Shown in pieces: positions 1-8,007 of a stretch of 30,720 nucleotides of DNA. Source of the DNA: an uncultured Veillonella sp. (GTDB lineage Bacteria; Bacillota; Negativicutes; Veillonellales; Veillonellaceae); the NCBI GenBank assembly GCA_934202215.1, contig CAKPXR010000015.1:1-30720 (forward strand). Reading direction: 5' to 3'. Under the pieces are notes generated by a model. That model searched no databases, had not been told where the DNA came from, and saw only the letters and a list, made by a program, of their open reading frames with translations. The translations under genes were made by a program, and so were the position numbers. Within the stretch, counting starts at the first letter, position 1; each line of letters opens with the position of its first letter.

Positions 1-22
1 CTTCTTTTGAATATTTTGACAT

Positions 23-69
23 AAAAAACTGCACCTCCAAAAATTGTGTCCAATTTTTGGGGTGCAGTT
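23..69 (-). terminator. Strong hairpin with a T-run on its minus-strand side
   Basis: Positions 27-35 pair with 61-69 (9 bp) and 37-46 pair with 51-60 (10 bp), with one bulged base at 36 and a 4-nt loop. The only T-run beside the stem lies on the minus strand (plus-strand A's at 23-28), so as an intrinsic terminator it works best on leftward transcripts. On the plus strand the stem is followed by a mixed sequence, so rightward termination would be weaker. Hairpin seen directly; direction is inferred. Confidence 0.6.
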
Positions 70-121
70 CAATATAGTCAGACCTTTTTCTTTTCCTATA
101 TTTTTTTATATACAAGTGAAA

Positions 122-150
122 TTGATAAAATATAAAATAAGTGTTAAAAT
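122..150 (+). promoter_or_regulatory. Sigma-70-type promoter for the exported protein at 186
   Basis: TTGATA at 122-127 and TAAAAT at 145-150 are separated by 17 bp, followed by a purine-rich ribosome binding site (AAGGAGAG, about 172-179) and the ATG at 186. The predicted leader is about 30 nt. Confidence 0.6.
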
Positions 151-185
151 TATAAACAAACGTATGTGTTTAAGGAGAGAGATAT

Positions 186-1550
186 ATGAAGTTAAGACGT
201 TTGTTATTGTTAAGTTGTATTGGATTTATAGGAACTATAGGAGTATCTCAGGCCATTGATGTTAATATTCCTGGGGCTCGCCCAGATATTGCAAAAGAGG
301 CCTATCAAGAATATCGTGTTCCAGGAGACGTTGCTAAAGTAATTGATAGCTATCAAGAGCGGGTCGTTAAAAAGTGGGCACAACAGCAACCAAATTATAA
401 TAGTGAGAAATTAGCTGATGATATTTATAGATCGCAAGAGTTAGTCAGAGCGATTGATCATTCTAGAAGTGTATATATTATTACAGAAAATGGGGCAGAT
501 ATTAAGTTTACAGGACCTAAAGAGAGTATAATAGGATGGTCCATTGATCCCAAACATTTCTCACAATATCCTATTAAGAATGGTGGCATAACACTATCTG
601 GAGTAGCCGATTTTAGCTATGAAACGAGACCACAACCAAAAGGCTCTAAGTGGGAAGATACAAATATAGAGTATACAGATGTAAATCAATCTGTTATACA
701 GGATATTGTAAAAAAGAGTTTAGAAAAAGAAAAGTCTGTACCTCGCTTTGTAGATGGCGGTGTATTTACCTATCCTGGTATTGAAAAAGCTACGTGGGAT
801 GTAATAGGCTTTGATGATCATTATGTAGTGGGGACAATTAATTTTACATTACCGAAGACACCTACTATTTCCTATCATATTGGTCAATCTCTTAATAAAG
901 ATATTATAAAAGATATCATTAAAGATGATACAAAACGGTCAATCTCGGATACAATGGGGCCATTGGCTAATTTTGTATTGCCTTCTATTAAGCCTGCTAG
1001 TGATGTGTTAGCATATACTGAACCTGTACATTTGGGGCCTTATACATTTAGAGTATTAAAAAACAGTAAATTTAAGGAACATAAAGTTATAGGTCCTGCT
1101 GAATTTGATGTTTATATGTCTGGACGTATTAAGGCTGTACTTGGTAAGCAACCAATTGTAGAAGGTGCTAGTGTTGAAAAGCAAAACATTTTACATAGTT
1201 ATTTATGGACTATTGTTAATAATCATAGTGTAAAAGATCATAAGCGATTACAGTATGCTACAGTTTGGAATAATGGCGTTCCAGCTTTATACTTTGAAGC
1301 TACTAAGGAGAAGGAAACGCTTTTCGGGATGGTTTTATATGATAATCAAAGCGTTTATACGTATTATTTACATAAACCTCACGACGTTCATGTAAGCAAC
1401 TATAAATTGCGAGATGTGATTCAATATGTAAGTGCTAAACATAGCAAAGCCTATAATGATAAGGTTAATGCAGGAATTGGTTTTTATCCAGCTAAATTAC
1501 AATTTTTAGAAATACGTAAAAATAATAAAAATGTTGGTAATCATAAATAA
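186..1550 (+). CDS. Exported protein of unknown function
   Basis: A 454-residue protein that I do not recognise. The first 24 residues form a signal peptide: basic MKLRR, a hydrophobic stretch (LLLLSCIGFIGTIGV) and a plausible SQA cleavage site before residue 25. There is no lipobox cysteine at the cleavage site and no later obvious membrane span, so it should be released into the periplasm or envelope. The mature part is rich in Lys, Tyr, Asn and Val, soluble in character, with no repeat or catalytic motif I can name. The ATG at 186 follows AAGGAGAG with good spacing. It is a single-gene unit: its own promoter lies at 122-150 and a perfect palindromic terminator follows at 1592-1627. ATA isoleucine codons are used more freely than in the cbi genes, which hints at a less conserved, accessory gene. 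Confidence 0.8.
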   Translation: MKLRRLLLLSCIGFIGTIGVSQAIDVNIPGARPDIAKEAYQEYRVPGDVAKVIDSYQERVVKKWAQQQPNYNSEKLADDIYRSQELVRAIDHSRSVYIITENGADIKFTGPKESIIGWSIDPKHFSQYPIKNGGITLSGVADFSYETRPQPKGSKWEDTNIEYTDVNQSVIQDIVKKSLEKEKSVPRFVDGGVFTYPGIEKATWDVIGFDDHYVVGTINFTLPKTPTISYHIGQSLNKDIIKDIIKDDTKRSISDTMGPLANFVLPSIKPASDVLAYTEPVHLGPYTFRVLKNSKFKEHKVIGPAEFDVYMSGRIKAVLGKQPIVEGASVEKQNILHSYLWTIVNNHSVKDHKRLQYATVWNNGVPALYFEATKEKETLFGMVLYDNQSVYTYYLHKPHDVHVSNYKLRDVIQYVSAKHSKAYNDKVNAGIGFYPAKLQFLEIRKNNKNVGNHK

Positions 1551-1591
1551 TTAAGTAATAGTAAGAAGTAACGTAATAGTTAATGTAAAAG

Positions 1592-1627
1592 AAAAGAGGT
1601 TTAACACATATGTGTTAAACCTCTTTT
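1592..1627. terminator. Bidirectional terminator between convergent genes
   Basis: A perfect palindrome with 18-bp arms (1592-1609 and 1610-1627), AAAAGAGG at one end and CCTCTTTT at the other, so either strand gives a GC-containing stem ending in U's. It sits between the plus gene ending at 1550 and the minus gene ending at 1633. Confidence 0.9.
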
Positions 1628-1632
1628 AGTTA

Positions 1633-3189
1633 TTATCTAAAAAATCTACCAATAAGTGGCATGCTTGCCCCATCGTTTTTATTAAGTCCTTTTAGAAGAA
1701 CCATGATAATGACGTAGAGCAATAAGCCTTCGATACCAGTGAGTATGAAGTTAGCCCACATAGGTAAGATATCTGTTAAATAGTGGTAACTCATAAAGAT
1801 GAGGATACCCATAATACCGGCACTAACCACATTTTTCCATAGTAAGGAAATATCTAGGAAGTAGCCTGTGTATTTTTTGATGTAAATCAAGTTAAGTAAC
1901 GCTGCAAAGCCAATATCAGCAACAGTTGCCCACGCAGCACCACCAATACCAAGCCATGGGATAGCTGTTAATGTCCAGTTTAAGATTACCTTGATAACTA
2001 AAGCAATCCCCATATTAATTACAGGAATACGAGGTTTGTTGAGACCTTGTAAGATACCCGTTGTTACTTGGTGCACACCGAGGAAGAAGATAGAGAACGC
2101 AGTGATTTGCGTTGCTAATTCTGCCTTAGGAGCATTATAAATCAAGGTAACTGTTGGAGCAGCAAGTACATACAATAGTACTGTAAATGGTACAGTAGCC
2201 ATGAATGTTAGTCGCATAGAGCCTGCAGTGCGGTCATAAATACCTTGATGATCGCGTTTGGCAAAGGCATGAGAAATAGCTGGTACAATGCTTGTTGCAA
2301 GGGCTGCTGTAATGATGGTAGCCAAGTTGATGAGCGGTACCGCCATACCTGTAAGATAACCAAACAGTTCTGTTACTTCATTCATCGGGAACCCTGCCGC
2401 TAATAATCGGCGTGGTACGATGAGCAAATCTAGGTTCGCTGTTAATGGCAACATGATACTTGCTAAGGAAATTGGAATGGACAATGTTAAGAGTCGTGAC
2501 AAAATTTCTTTAGCTGATTCGCGCGGACCATCGTAGCTTTCACCAGTACTACTTGCCTTAGGCAATTTGTAGTAATAGTACAAGAGCACAAGGAAGGCAC
2601 CAAAGGCACCGACACCAGCACCTAAGCTAGCACCACCTGCAGCGGCTGGCAAACCATAAGGTAACAAGATAGCTGCGGCACCGAGCATGACGATAACACG
2701 TAACAGTTGTTCTACGATTTGACTGACCGCCGTTGGCGTCATCATTTCATAGCCTTGGATATACCCACGGAAGCAGGAAATCCACGTTACAAAGAATACC
2801 GCCGGAGCGAGCGCGATGATAGAGTAGTAGGCACGGCTTTCAGCAATGAGACCACTAGAGATCAACCAATCTGCACCAAAGTACATAGCAAGGCTGGCGA
2901 TAAAGCCAGTAATGGTTAACATTGTAAAAGATATATTAAATACTCTCTTAGCACCACCAAAGTCGTGTAAGGCTAATCGTTCTGCCGTCAAAATAGAGAT
3001 GGCAATCGGCACACCTGCGCTCGAAATTTGTAATAGTAACAAATAGATAGGAAAGGCCATCTGGTAGATCCCGATGCCTTCACCTCCCAAGATGCGGGAT
3101 AGAAGAATCCAGTTAATACTACCGATGGCTTTCACTACGAAACCGGCAATGGTTAAAATTAAAGTTCCTTTTAAAAATCCACTAGCCAT
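1633..3189 (-). CDS. SpoVB/MurJ-like MOP-superfamily flippase
   Basis: A 518-residue polytopic membrane protein of the polysaccharide-transporter/MviN branch of the MOP superfamily, which flips undecaprenyl-linked sugars or lipid II across the cytoplasmic membrane. The start MASGFLKGTLILTIAGFVVK and the following SRILGGEGIGIYQ segment are typical of SpoVB/YtgP-type proteins, and hydrophobic segments run throughout, about 14 by eye. Length matches the family. The ATG at 3189 lies 3 nt after the aldolase stop, with no strong ribosome binding site, so translation is probably coupled in an fba-flippase operon. In a non-sporulating host the SpoVB name would mislead; a cell-wall lipid II flippase (MurJ-like) or another polysaccharide flippase is more likely. 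Family is clear, substrate is not. Confidence 0.85.
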   Translation of the reverse strand: MASGFLKGTLILTIAGFVVKAIGSINWILLSRILGGEGIGIYQMAFPIYLLLLQISSAGVPIAISILTAERLALHDFGGAKRVFNISFTMLTITGFIASLAMYFGADWLISSGLIAESRAYYSIIALAPAVFFVTWISCFRGYIQGYEMMTPTAVSQIVEQLLRVIVMLGAAAILLPYGLPAAAGGASLGAGVGAFGAFLVLLYYYYKLPKASSTGESYDGPRESAKEILSRLLTLSIPISLASIMLPLTANLDLLIVPRRLLAAGFPMNEVTELFGYLTGMAVPLINLATIITAALATSIVPAISHAFAKRDHQGIYDRTAGSMRLTFMATVPFTVLLYVLAAPTVTLIYNAPKAELATQITAFSIFFLGVHQVTTGILQGLNKPRIPVINMGIALVIKVILNWTLTAIPWLGIGGAAWATVADIGFAALLNLIYIKKYTGYFLDISLLWKNVVSAGIMGILIFMSYHYLTDILPMWANFILTGIEGLLLYVIIMVLLKGLNKNDGASMPLIGRFFR

Positions 3190-3192
3190 TGA

Positions 3193-4122
3193 TTATAGTT
3201 TGTTGGAAGAACCTAAAACATTTTTAATTTTGTGAGCTACCATGCCTTTAATAGCATCACGAGCAGGTCCTAAGTATTTACGAGGGTCAAATTCGGATGG
3301 ATTTTGAGCCAAGTATTCACGTACAGATGCAGTCATTGCAAGGCGAAGGTCTGTATCGATGTTGATTTTGCAAACTGCCATTTGAGCTGCTTGGCGAAGC
3401 ATTTCTTCAGGTACGCCTTGTGCACCAGGAATGTTGCCACCGAATTCGTTACATTTTGCTACGAATTCAGGCAATACGGAGGATGCACCATGCAATACGA
3501 TAGGGAAGTTAGGTAACAATTCACCAACTTTTTTTAAACGGTCGAAGTCAAGGTAAGGGTCGCCTTTAAATTTATAAGCACCATGGCTAGTACCAATAGC
3601 AATTGCTAAGGAGTCTACACCTGTAAGATGTACGAATTCAGCAGCTTGTTCTGGGTCAGTGAAGCGAGCATCTGCATCGGATACATTTACATCATCTTCA
3701 ACGCCAGCTAAACGGCCTAATTCTGCTTCTACTACAACGCCATGAGCGTGAGCATATTCAACAACTTGTTTAGTGATTTTTACGTTTTCATCAAAATCAT
3801 GATGAGAAGCGTCGATCATAACGGATGTGAAACCACCATCGACACAATCTTTACAGATTTCGAAAGAATCGCCGTGATCAAGATGAAGAGCGATAGGTAA
3901 GTTGCTGTCTTCAAGAGCTGCTTCTACGAGTTTTACAAGGTAAATATGTTTAGCATATTTACGAGCACCTGCAGATACTTGCAAGATAAGAGGGGATTGT
4001 TCCTCTTTGGCAGCATCTACGATACCTTGTACGATTTCCATGTTGTTTACATTGAAAGCGCCAACAGCATAGCCGCCTTCATAGGCTTTTTTGAACATTT
4101 CTGTAGTAGTAACTAATGGCAT
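3193..4122 (-). CDS. fba: Class II fructose-bisphosphate aldolase
   Basis: A 309-residue zinc-dependent aldolase that interconverts fructose 1,6-bisphosphate with dihydroxyacetone phosphate and glyceraldehyde 3-phosphate in glycolysis/gluconeogenesis. Family residues are visible: GAFNVNN at 21-27, HLDHG at 80-84 (catalytic Asp82, zinc ligand His83), EAELG at 132-136 (Glu134), GTSHGAYKF with His180, and LHGASS with His211, plus the KINIDTDLR phosphate-binding segment. I start it at 4122 because AAGGAGG lies 5 nt upstream of that ATG; an in-frame ATG at 4152 would add ten unconserved residues and cover this ribosome binding site. It is first in a two-gene operon with the flippase downstream. 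A related alternative is a tagatose- or ketose-bisphosphate aldolase, but the sequence looks like standard glycolytic Fba. Confidence 0.95.
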   Translation of the reverse strand: MPLVTTTEMFKKAYEGGYAVGAFNVNNMEIVQGIVDAAKEEQSPLILQVSAGARKYAKHIYLVKLVEAALEDSNLPIALHLDHGDSFEICKDCVDGGFTSVMIDASHHDFDENVKITKQVVEYAHAHGVVVEAELGRLAGVEDDVNVSDADARFTDPEQAAEFVHLTGVDSLAIAIGTSHGAYKFKGDPYLDFDRLKKVGELLPNFPIVLHGASSVLPEFVAKCNEFGGNIPGAQGVPEEMLRQAAQMAVCKINIDTDLRLAMTASVREYLAQNPSEFDPRKYLGPARDAIKGMVAHKIKNVLGSSNKL

Positions 4123-4374
4123 GTTGTCCTCCTTGGCCATAGGGCCTGTCATATCATGTTATTAATACTGTGACTGCCAGCATTGTTAGCCTATACGAAC
4201 TAGATGAAACACTAGCGGTATTGCAATCATATATCAATTCAAGTTAAGTATATCAAGAAACACTATAAAGGGCCAATATTTTTTCTATAACTTATATATA
4301 AAATTCGTCTAATTTTATGGCCCATGTGGGTTAATTTATATATATCAGTATTTGTTTAGTAGAAATTGGTCAGT
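4123..4374. other. AT-rich intergenic region between fba and the pseudouridine synthase
   Basis: No gene seen. It holds the probable fba promoter (4228-4256, minus) and an AT-rich hairpin with 8-bp arms (4298-4305 and 4311-4318) lying between a GGGCCA and a TGGCCC. The hairpin has no T-run on the minus side, so I do not call it a terminator for the gene ending at 4375. Confidence 0.5.
4228..4256 (-). promoter_or_regulatory. Probable promoter of the fba-flippase operon
   Basis: On the minus strand, TTGATA (4256-4251), a 17-bp spacer and TATATG (4233-4228). It would give a leader of about 100 nt before the aldolase ATG at 4122. The -10 is imperfect. Confidence 0.4.
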
Positions 4375-5274
4375 TTAGTAGGTTAGCAATGCCTCCATAT
4401 CTAATGGTATGGATGCATGTAATTCTAGCCATTCATCCGTCATGGGATGGTAAAAGCTAACCCGTGACGCATGGAGTGCTTGACGTTGAATATAGTCTAA
4501 ATGCCCACCATACAGGTCATCTCCAGCAAGTGGATATCCTAGTTGAGATAGATGGACCCGAATTTGATGAGTGCGCCCCGTATGTAATAAACATCGGACA
4601 TGGGTAAAGCATTGCTCAATCTTATTCTTTACAATGGTATTACTCTCAATGACAGTTATATCTGTATGAGCAGGTTTACCTTCGTTCGTGCAGCATCGCT
4701 CAATAATACTACCTAGTTTGCGTCCAATAGGCCACTGAATGCTTATATGATTAGTGGGTAATTGACCTTCTACAATAGCGTCGTAGTTTTTATGGAAATG
4801 AGTATGCTTTTTATCAAAAGCATGTTGTACTACAGAGGTTTTAGCAATAATAACAATCCCAGAGGTGTCCTTATCTAATCTATGGACAGGATGGAAATCA
4901 TAATGCTGATTTGTCTCTTGGTAGTAATGTAGAACACCGTTTGCTAAGGTATGATCTCGGACTGTTGAGGTGGGATGCATCAGAATACCAGCCTCTTTGT
5001 TGATGACTAAAATATACTCATCTTCGTATACGATATCTAAGTCCATAGGGCTTAAACTAAACTCTTGTTCAGGGGTTAACTTCATAACGAGATGGTCACC
5101 TCCATGTACGAGGGTATTCCACGTTGCTGTATTTCCATTGACTGTTATAATACCGTCATTTCGCAATCGCCGCCGCATACGTTGGGAAATATGCTGTTGT
5201 TTTATAATATGATTCATAGACTGCGTATGTACGTCAGAATCTACAATCAAGTTGATTATGGTTGCTGTTTTCAT
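4375..5274 (-). CDS. RluA/RluD-family RNA pseudouridine synthase
   Basis: A 299-residue enzyme that isomerises uridines to pseudouridine in RNA, normally 23S rRNA (RluD/RluC-like). Residues about 20-75 resemble an S4-like RNA-binding domain (MRRRLRNDGIITVNG). The catalytic motif HRLDKDTSG is at 131-139, with the catalytic Asp134, and the later GRTHQIRVHL motif is present. Length and order fit the stand-alone RluA family; the exact target cannot be told from sequence. No Shine-Dalgarno sequence precedes the ATG at 5274; instead TATAAT lies only 7 nt upstream, so the mRNA may be leaderless. The next in-frame ATG (residue 20) also lacks a ribosome binding site. More ATA codons than in the cbi genes. 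Confidence 0.9.
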   Translation of the reverse strand: MKTATIINLIVDSDVHTQSMNHIIKQQHISQRMRRRLRNDGIITVNGNTATWNTLVHGGDHLVMKLTPEQEFSLSPMDLDIVYEDEYILVINKEAGILMHPTSTVRDHTLANGVLHYYQETNQHYDFHPVHRLDKDTSGIVIIAKTSVVQHAFDKKHTHFHKNYDAIVEGQLPTNHISIQWPIGRKLGSIIERCCTNEGKPAHTDITVIESNTIVKNKIEQCFTHVRCLLHTGRTHQIRVHLSQLGYPLAGDDLYGGHLDYIQRQALHASRVSFYHPMTDEWLELHASIPLDMEALLTY

Positions 5275-5281
5275 ACATAGT

Positions 5282-5310
5282 ATTATATCAAATAAATAGT
5301 GGATGAAGAA
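5282..5310 (-). promoter_or_regulatory. Promoter abutting the pseudouridine synthase start codon
   Basis: On the minus strand, TTCTTC (5310-5305), a 17-bp spacer and a consensus TATAAT (5287-5282). Transcription would begin within a base or two of the ATG at 5274, so little or no leader is expected. Confidence 0.45.
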
Positions 5311-5324
5311 TTTTTCATAATTTG

Positions 5325-5354
5325 TTGTCTTTATATGAGATTATATAGTATAAT
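5325..5354 (+). promoter_or_regulatory. Probable promoter of the WG-repeat gene
   Basis: TTGTCT (5325-5330), an 18-bp spacer and TATAAT (5349-5354). This would give a leader of roughly 140 nt before 5502, containing two small hairpins (5403-5441 and 5454-5477). Confidence 0.4.
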
Positions 5355-5501
5355 TTTTATTAATATTTTTTATATATTTTTTATGTGTATGTTTTATTTA
5401 GCAGATTGCTTTAGAGGATTATGATTTTCTTATAGCAATCTATTATTGAGCGGCCATATATCAGTCCATGTATATGGTTTTGTTTGTAAAAGGAGAGGTT
5501 T

Positions 5502-7118
5502 ATGAAACTGAATAAGAAGTCCTTATTAGTCGCTTGTGTGTTGGCGACTATGTCTACAAGTGCTTTCGCAGCATCTACAACAACATCTACTAGTAGCACA
5601 ACAGTGACAAATAAAGACACAAAAACATCTACTAGTACAAAAGTTACACGTGAGCAACATACTTCGACTGTTGCTACATCTACAACAAATACTACAGAGA
5701 AGTCTTTAAGCCGTTCTAGCAGTACTTCTGTAGGCGTAGGCGTGGGCATTGGTAGACTTGATACCTTTGTACCAATCTCTGGTGCTGTTAAAGAGCCACC
5801 AGCCGGTGTAAAAAAAGCGATGAAGGTGTTAAAGGATGATTCTTTACTACAACAAGGCTATTTGGGGCTTGTAAAAGAAAAGGGTAAATGGGGTATCGTT
5901 GGTACGAATGGTCAAGTAGTATTAACTCCAACCTATAAATCCTTAGATGCATCTAGTAAGAAGGATGGTACTTTCTTTGTTGAAGAAGGTAAAAATAAAA
6001 TTTCTCATATTAAAGCTGATGGTACTGTATTGGAATCTGGCAAAGAAGCACAAGAAGCTTTATCTAGCAGCCTTAACGAGAAGAATACGGCTGTTAAAGA
6101 GCTAAATGATTTTGATCCTAAAACTGTTAGTCAAAGCTATCCAAGTGATTCTTATGTAGCTTTTACAGAAAAAGGTAAATTAGGATTTAAAGATGGTAAT
6201 GGTAATGTTGTAATTCAGCCTCGATTCAAAGCACTATCCGATGTGGAAACTAAATTTAGTGAGGACCGTGCCTTTGTAAAGTCTAATGGTAAAGTGGTAG
6301 CTATCGATGGTAAAGGTACTGTGTTGTTTAACGCTCCATCTAATGAAGTATATCCATATAAAAATGGTTTGGCTGAATTCCGCCGTAAGGTAAGTCACTT
6401 TGGTCTAGGAGGTATTTTAGGTCTTGTAGGTATGGGCTACTTATATAATCATGGTGGCGTATATCTTGATGGACTTGGTGGTCTTGTAGATGATGGTATG
6501 AAGCGTGGCTATATTGATCGTAATGGCACTGTTATAATCGATAGTAAGAACGATTATGTATACCCTATGGAAGAGCATGGAACTTTGGTTCGTAATGAAG
6601 ATAAATTAGGCTTTATGAACCGCCAAGGCCAATATGTAATTCAACCTGGTAACTATGAAGCTGGTACAATCGATGTAAACAATGTGTTGTTAACATTAAA
6701 AAATAAGGATACTAATAAATACGGTATTTTCGATATGGAAACAGGCAAACAAGAGGTACCGTTTAAATACGATACTATCGACTTTGTAGGCGAACATGAA
6801 ATGTCTGTTACTAACGATACAAATCGTTATGTAGTAGATATGGCTACTGGTCGCGTTATCTATAAAGGCGATAAATCTATGAACGTAAAAACTTTCCTTG
6901 GTGATACGTATACATGGATATATAACAAAGACGGTAATTATAAGATTCTATCCCTTGATGGTACAGTGACAGAAACTCCAGTTATGAAAGATATTTCTGG
7001 TACTGGTAGCTTCTCTCATGGTTACAGTCCTGTAAAAATCAAAGGTAAGTGGGGGATTATTAATTCTAAAGGCGAGTTAGTAGTTCAACCTTCTTACGAT
7101 GAAATTACAATTTTATAA
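5502..7118 (+). CDS. Exported WG-repeat protein
   Basis: A 538-residue protein with a clear signal peptide (MKLNKKSLLVACVLATMSTS, cleavage near AFA at 21-23). A Thr/Ser-rich low-complexity linker (about 24-78) is followed by a GVGVGIG patch. The rest is built of WG-type repeats of the form KWGIVGTNGQVVLTPTY: one near residue 130 and one at the very C-terminus (KGKWGIINSKGELVVQPSYD) are canonical, and degenerate copies such as KLGFKDGNGNVVIQPRF, GYIDRNGTVII and KLGFMNRQGQYVIQP lie between them. WG repeats form beta-rich scaffolds of unknown biochemical role, so an extracytoplasmic binding or scaffold function is only inferred. AAAGGAGAGG precedes the ATG with good spacing. It is a single-gene unit closed by a terminator at 7131. 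Confidence 0.85.
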   Translation: MKLNKKSLLVACVLATMSTSAFAASTTTSTSSTTVTNKDTKTSTSTKVTREQHTSTVATSTTNTTEKSLSRSSSTSVGVGVGIGRLDTFVPISGAVKEPPAGVKKAMKVLKDDSLLQQGYLGLVKEKGKWGIVGTNGQVVLTPTYKSLDASSKKDGTFFVEEGKNKISHIKADGTVLESGKEAQEALSSSLNEKNTAVKELNDFDPKTVSQSYPSDSYVAFTEKGKLGFKDGNGNVVIQPRFKALSDVETKFSEDRAFVKSNGKVVAIDGKGTVLFNAPSNEVYPYKNGLAEFRRKVSHFGLGGILGLVGMGYLYNHGGVYLDGLGGLVDDGMKRGYIDRNGTVIIDSKNDYVYPMEEHGTLVRNEDKLGFMNRQGQYVIQPGNYEAGTIDVNNVLLTLKNKDTNKYGIFDMETGKQEVPFKYDTIDFVGEHEMSVTNDTNRYVVDMATGRVIYKGDKSMNVKTFLGDTYTWIYNKDGNYKILSLDGTVTETPVMKDISGTGSFSHGYSPVKIKGKWGIINSKGELVVQPSYDEITIL

Positions 7119-7130
7119 TAAATAAATTTA

Positions 7131-7161
7131 AGACTGCATTTGTAAAAGTGCAGTCTTTTTC
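7131..7161 (+). terminator. Intrinsic terminator of the WG-repeat gene
   Basis: AGACTGCA (7131-7138) pairs with TGCAGTCT (7149-7156), followed by a run of T's, 12 nt after the stop codon. Confidence 0.9.
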
Positions 7162-7441
7162 TATTTTTGAGTATATTGTGATTATATGTATAATTTTTTG
7201 TATTAATCTATATATAATTTATATATTTATTCAATAGATATTTAAAGGATAATCTTTTTATGATTAATAATAGTTATAATTAAAAAAATCGATTTACCTA
7301 GAAAATAAGTGTATGATAAGGTATAATTATAGAGATATATTCTAATTTGGTGTACGTTTACACTTTCACTTGGAATATGAGGATGATGAAAGTAATACTA
7401 TGAACCCCATGCCCAACGGGTTCAGGTGTAGGAGGTATAAA
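7162..7441. promoter_or_regulatory. AT-rich leader region of the yajQ-cbi operon
   Basis: No gene is visible between 7119 and 7441. TATAAT boxes occur at 7275-7280 and 7322-7327, without a convincing -35 at the right distance. Near the 3' end is a hairpin, TGAACCC (7401-7407) pairing with GGGTTCA (7418-7424), followed at once by GGTGTAGGAGG (7425-7435), whose last bases are the ribosome binding site of yajQ. An in-frame ATG at 7370 exists but lacks a ribosome binding site. The hairpin is seen directly; a promoter here is inferred from the preceding terminator. Confidence 0.45.
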
Positions 7442-7936
7442 ATGGCTAAAGATTGTTCCTTTGACGTTGTGTCTGAAGTGGATATGCAAGAAGTAGACAA
7501 TGCGGTAAACCAAGCGAAAAAAGAGATTGGTACCCGTTATGATTTCCGTGGCTCTAAAGCGGAAATTAGTCTTGAAGGAGACACTATCAAAATCATCGGT
7601 GATGATGAATATAAATTGAATGCCATTATCGATGTTTTAAAAGGCAAAATGGTAAAACGTAACGTAGCGATTAAAAATCTTGACTACGGTAAGGTTGAAC
7701 CAGCAGCGGGTGCCACAGTTCGCCAAATCATTACTATTAAAAAAGGCATTACTAAAGAAAATGCTAAAGAAGTAGTAAAAGCAATTAAAAATATGAAGCT
7801 TAAGGTACAAGCATCTATCCAAGAGGATCAAGTGCGCGTATCTGGTAAGGATAAAGATGATTTGCAAGCCGTTATCCAAATGTTAAAACAATTGGATATC
7901 CCTGTAGAATTGCAATTCGTTAACTTCCGTTCTTAA
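7442..7936 (+). CDS. yajQ: YajQ-family nucleotide-binding protein
   Basis: A 164-residue cytoplasmic protein of the YajQ (DUF520) family. The N-terminus ([14 protein letters not shown]), the [13 protein letters not shown] segment and the C-terminal LPVELQ-like ending (here [12 protein letters not shown]) are family hallmarks, and length is typical (about 160 residues). Some members bind cyclic di-GMP and act as regulators; others have been described as RNA- or nucleotide-binding, so the role here is open. I start it at 7442 because AGGAGG lies 6 nt upstream; a start at 7370 would add 24 residues that encode the leader hairpin. It precedes cbiD by 71 nt with no terminator-like U-run between, so it is probably the first gene of the cbi transcript, sharing a leader motif with cbiD. 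Confidence 0.92.
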   Translation: MAKDCSFDVVSEVDMQEVDNAVNQAKKEIGTRYDFRGSKAEISLEGDTIKIIGDDEYKLNAIIDVLKGKMVKRNVAIKNLDYGKVEPAAGATVRQIITIKKGITKENAKEVVKAIKNMKLKVQASIQEDQVRVSGKDKDDLQAVIQMLKQLDIPVELQFVNFRS

Positions 7937-7952
7937 TAACATATGTCCATAA

Positions 7953-8003
7953 GATAGGGTTAGTTTAATTCATATGAGTTGCTAACCCTATCGGTGTAGG
8001 AGG
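7953..8003 (+). promoter_or_regulatory. Hairpin leader and ribosome binding site of cbiD
   Basis: GATAGGGTTAG (7953-7963) pairs perfectly with CTAACCCTATC (7982-7992) around an 18-nt loop, and GGTGTAGGAGG (7993-8003) follows with no gap, ending 4 nt before the cbiD ATG. There is no T-run after the stem, so it is not an ordinary terminator. The same hairpin-plus-11-mer arrangement precedes yajQ. A role in translation control or mRNA stability is inference. Confidence 0.6.
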
Positions 8004-8007
8004 CCTT

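Noticed and set aside
44..259. Small open frame overlapping the start of the exported-protein gene
   Set aside because: No ribosome binding site, runs through the hairpin and promoter region, and its end is out of frame in the signal-peptide codons of the real gene.
4120..4152. Longer aldolase start at 4152
   Set aside because: The extra ten residues cover the ribosome binding site of the ATG at 4122, and the family normally begins at about that point.
5411..5749. Open frame on the minus strand over the WG-repeat gene start
   Set aside because: It is antisense to the Ser/Thr-rich stalk; its Val/Asp-rich product mirrors the repetitive plus-strand codons, and it has no ribosome binding site.
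7370..7441. Longer YajQ from an ATG at 7370
   Set aside because: It would translate the leader hairpin and the ribosome binding site of the ATG at 7442, and has no ribosome binding site of its own.
7953..7992. Hairpin before cbiD as an intrinsic terminator
   Set aside because: The stem is perfect but no T-run follows on the plus strand; it is directly joined to the ribosome binding site, so it is described as a leader element.
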